Of a stretch of 8,013 bases of DNA, positions 5,916 through 8,013 are shown one piece after another. Position 1 is the stretch's first letter; each line of letters opens with the position of its first letter. Source of the stretch: Gammaproteobacteria bacterium UBA4475 (lineage in GTDB: Bacteria; Pseudomonadota; Gammaproteobacteria; Pseudomonadales; Azotimanducaceae); assembly GCA_002389265.1 (NCBI GenBank), contig DGOD01000212.1, forward strand, positions 1 through 8,013, given 5' to 3'. The position numbers were made by a program, and so were the translations under genes. The notes under the pieces were generated by a model that saw nothing but the letters and a program-made list of their open reading frames with translations, was not told the origin of the DNA and ran no database searches.

Positions 5916-6446
5916 TTATTGCGAATTGCGGGTCTGTTTTACCAAGACTTCAAAGGCGCGCTGGTCGTCGTCGGACCAGACATAACGTTTGAAACCTAGA
6001 ACATAGAGCGCGACCAGGCCCAGACCGGCGAGCCAGATCGAGTACACCAACCAACTCGCGGCGACGGGGAAGCCGGCTACCATGTGGGTTTCTGCGGTTG
6101 CGAGGAAGTCTTCATAAGATGCAATGAGCCCGGTCCAGGCGTAAACGGCAACACCGAAGCAGGCCGTCAGCAGGCCCCAGAACAGTTTTGAGCGGCGCGC
6201 GGGCTTAACGGCCAAGGCGATCATGCAATGGATCTGAGCGATCACCACCACTTGAAACCAATAGGCGAGCGCCGCGATCGGCAAGAAACGCGCAGCACCA
6301 TCGCCACCGATGCGCATGCCGTTATACAGCGCATGGGGCAGCCCGCTGGTATTGTCTGGCAGGGGCGTCAGGGCAATGAGGATCAGGGCCACACATTGGA
6401 CTAAGCCGAGGACAAAAATGACGATAGTGAGACGGGTCTGGTGCAT
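5916..6446 (-). CDS. Four-helix membrane protein of unknown function, next to SSS symporter
   Basis: I do not recognise this family. The 176-residue product has four clear hydrophobic segments (about 7-27, 52-76, 88-107 and 124-150), a polar loop after the first helix (PLPDNTSGLPHALYNGMRIGG, 29-48) and a charged C-terminal tail from about 153 that is probably cytosolic. His74 lies within helix 2 and His121 just before helix 4. It ends 22 bp before the SSS symporter start on the same strand, so cotranscription is likely. Small membrane proteins encoded just before SSS symporters are known (YjcH-ActP, YhdT-PanF, DUF4212 pairs), but those are about 80-110 residues with two helices. An accessory or stabilising role for the symporter is therefore inference. 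The ATG at 6446 has only a weak ribosome site. Hydrophobicity pattern and gene context support a real gene. Confidence 0.85.
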   Translation of the reverse strand: MHQTRLTIVIFVLGLVQCVALILIALTPLPDNTSGLPHALYNGMRIGGDGAARFLPIAALAYWFQVVVIAQIHCMIALAVKPARRSKLFWGLLTACFGVAVYAWTGLIASYEDFLATAETHMVAGFPVAASWLVYSIWLAGLGLVALYVLGFKRYVWSDDDQRAFEVLVKQTRNSQ

Positions 6447-6476
6447 GTCACAGAAGCTTTTTAAAATGAATAGGGG

Positions 6477-6506
6477 AATATACGGTAATTAGTCAGTGAA
6501 TTGAAA
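6477..6506 (-). promoter_or_regulatory. Possible promoter for the membrane protein-symporter operon
   Basis: The minus strand has TATATT (6477-6482, five of six matches to the -10 consensus) 18 nt downstream of TTTCAA (6501-6506, a poor -35 with three matches). It would start transcription about 25-30 bp before the ATG at 6446. A weak -35 could mean activator dependence; the direct repeats at 6518-6551 lie just upstream, where an activator would bind. Confidence 0.35.
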
Positions 6507-6517
6507 TGCACGATTGT

Positions 6518-6551
6518 AGCGCCGTTAGTGATTCCAGCGCTGTTAGTAATT
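6518..6551. repeat. Two-copy 18-bp-period direct repeat upstream of the operon
   Basis: AGCGCCGTTAGTGATT (6518-6533) and AGCGCTGTTAGTAATT (6536-6551) match at 14 of 16 positions and are offset by 18 bp. They lie in the 134-bp spacer between the MFS stop and the four-helix gene, just upstream of the possible promoter. The placement fits a tandem activator site; binding is inference. Confidence 0.5.
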
Positions 6552-6580
6552 GACTCGCTGGGCACTACTCAATAGAGCCT

Positions 6581-7861
6581 TCAGTCCGTTAGATCTTGAT
6601 TGGGGAATTGAATCATCAGAGTGATGGCGCCCGCAACGAGGAACGCCAGCGCCCAGATTTGAAAGATAGTGACATAGCCGTGGTGGTCAGCCACATAGCC
6701 GGCAATCACTGTCCAGAACGTCGCGGGTGCCAAAAAGAAGGCCAGCAGACCATTCACCCGGGAAAATTTCGTTACACCAAACAGGCGCGACAGCAGGACA
6801 CTGCGTACCGGTATCATGGCACCGAAAGCCAACCCAAACAGGCCGCTGGCAATCAAGATAGCGGTGTAGTCGGCGAACGTCATCAAGATCAGCATGGCGC
6901 AAAAATAAGCCAGTACGGTGAGCATCACCGTGACCTTGGCATTAAAGTGATCCATCAGCCAACCAAAGACAATTTTGCCGAGGATGGCGCAGGCGCCAGA
7001 GACACCCAAAGCATGGGCGGCGTCATACAGACTAAAATCAAGATCCATGCTCAGGTAGGAGGGCAGATGGGTAATCATGGCGCTGTACACGCCATTCATC
7101 ATGCCGAAGGTCAACACCACGGTCCAAAATTCGCGGGAGGTGAGAAACTCTCGGTACACCTGTATCTGGTTTTGCGGTGCTGACGGCTGACTTGTGGGTT
7201 GAATCAGGGGTGCATCGCCGTCAGCGCCGAGGCCTAAATCTGCGGGCGCCTGGCGTACCAGATACAGCGTCGCTGGCACAACCAGCAGGAGTAGCAGCGC
7301 TGAGTACAGTGCGTAGGTGTCACGCCAGCCCAGGGTCTCCGCAAGAAAAGTAGCGGCCAGTGGCATGACCACGCCAGCCACAGAAATACCCATAATCGCC
7401 ACGCCGATTGCCATGCCGCGGTTGCGGGTGAACCAGTTAACCATCAATTTGGTCTGTGCCAGCGGACCCAGAGTGCCCCAGGCGACGCCCTGAAAGCCAA
7501 TCATAATCACAGCGAAGCCCGCGAAGCTGTCAACCTGTTGGAGTAACAGATAGCCCGTAGCCATCCAGCAAGCGCCGAGGGTTGAGATTAGTCGAATACT
7601 AAGGCGGTCGAGTAAATTACCGATAATGGGCGCCAGACAACTGCCGGTAAACAATGTCAAGGTGACGACCAAAGACAGCTGGGTGCGGTCGACGCCAAAT
7701 TCATCCATCCATAGGGGAAAGAAGATACCGCGGGAATGCAGGAAGAAGCTGCTAGCCAGAAAACCAATACTGAACGAGTAAGCGACCAGAATATAGCCAT
7801 AGAAGACTCGAGGCTGGCTTGTCTCGAGAGGCTCAATGGTCTCAATGGTCTTGTTGGTCAT
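6581..7861 (-). CDS. Major facilitator superfamily transporter, carboxylate-type
   Basis: A 426-residue inner-membrane protein with about twelve hydrophobic segments in two six-helix halves, joined by a long polar loop (about 204-238, rich in Pro and Gln). Seen: a motif A-like GNLLDRLSIRL (81-91) after helix 2, and WFTRNRGMAIGVAIMGIS (143-160) leading into the glycine-rich fifth helix. These resemble the oxalate/formate antiporter and monocarboxylate-transporter-like branch, so a small organic anion is a reasonable but unproven substrate. A polar N-terminal tail of about 20 residues (repeating TIE/PLE) precedes helix 1. The ATG at 7861 has a modest ribosome site (TAGG/AAG upstream). It ends 134 bp before the four-helix protein gene on the same strand; readthrough is possible, but that gene has its own possible promoter. 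Confidence 0.93.
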   Translation of the reverse strand: MTNKTIETIEPLETSQPRVFYGYILVAYSFSIGFLASSFFLHSRGIFFPLWMDEFGVDRTQLSLVVTLTLFTGSCLAPIIGNLLDRLSIRLISTLGACWMATGYLLLQQVDSFAGFAVIMIGFQGVAWGTLGPLAQTKLMVNWFTRNRGMAIGVAIMGISVAGVVMPLAATFLAETLGWRDTYALYSALLLLLVVPATLYLVRQAPADLGLGADGDAPLIQPTSQPSAPQNQIQVYREFLTSREFWTVVLTFGMMNGVYSAMITHLPSYLSMDLDFSLYDAAHALGVSGACAILGKIVFGWLMDHFNAKVTVMLTVLAYFCAMLILMTFADYTAILIASGLFGLAFGAMIPVRSVLLSRLFGVTKFSRVNGLLAFFLAPATFWTVIAGYVADHHGYVTIFQIWALAFLVAGAITLMIQFPNQDLTD

Positions 7862-8013
7862 GTGCTTACCTACCGCGCCGCCCTGTTAACATTGCCTTCA
7901 TAACAAATAGCTTGATAAAAAGTCACGGTCGAGGGTAACACAGTCTGGCAACGCTAGAGGCAAATTAGCGTATTGTGTTGCTCGGCACGATAGCCTCGGA
8001 TTGGGCGAGCGGA
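7862..8013. other. Upstream region of the MFS gene, no gene recognised
   Basis: This 152-bp stretch up to the window edge shows no coding frame that I can support. Its proximal part is AT-rich relative to the genes and carries the possible MFS promoter at 7897-7926. The gene beyond the right edge is not visible, so it is unclear whether this is a divergent or a tandem intergenic region. Confidence 0.5.
7897..7926 (-). promoter_or_regulatory. Possible promoter for the MFS gene
   Basis: On the minus strand GTGACT (7921-7926) and TATGAA (7897-7902) are separated by 18 nt of AT-rich sequence. Each hexamer matches the sigma-70 consensus at four of six positions. It would give a leader of about 30 nt before the ATG at 7861. 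Confidence 0.35.

Noticed and set aside
6596..7183. Plus-strand open frame of 195 codons antisense to the MFS gene
   Set aside because: Its composition, rich in Gln, His and Gly, is what the antisense of a membrane protein gives, and the MFS reading on the other strand is unambiguous.

Overview
The window looks like chromosomal DNA of a gammaproteobacterium, perhaps a marine or aquatic Cellvibrionales-like lineage. This is inferred from moderate GC, the gene density and the flavour of the proteins; there is no rRNA or other marker gene to fix the taxonomy, so treat it as a low-confidence guess. No mobile element, CRISPR array, tRNA or rRNA was seen.

Layout. Positions 1-1272 (minus strand) hold the first 424 codons of a gamma-glutamyltranspeptidase-like Ntn hydrolase that runs off the left edge. 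Positions 1273-1722 form a 450-bp divergent intergenic region with a conspicuous 12-bp tandem repeat array, two short inverted repeats and a possible promoter for the next gene. Positions 1723-2604 (plus) encode an alpha/beta hydrolase. A gap of about 340 bp without a recognisable gene leads to a MATE-family efflux protein (2944-4293, plus). This faces a minus-strand sodium:solute symporter (4406-5893) across a 112-bp convergent region. Just upstream of the symporter, 22 bp away on the same strand, is a four-helix membrane protein of unknown function (5916-6446). Upstream of that, still on the minus strand, is a major facilitator transporter (6581-7861). The last 152 bp hold no gene, only a possible promoter for the transporter.

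How the genes may work together. Three unrelated transporter families (MATE, SSS, MFS) and two hydrolases lie within 8 kb, which fits an accessory uptake, processing and export locus for small organic molecules. Only the pair of four-helix protein and SSS symporter has clear operon geometry. The ggt-like gene and the alpha/beta hydrolase share one divergent control region and could be co-regulated through a repeated AGCTAT-containing motif. No substrate can be read from the sequence. I do not see a demonstrably new system; the points most worth checking are the repeat array, the altered substrate-pocket residues of the GGT-like enzyme, and the possible accessory subunit of the symporter.
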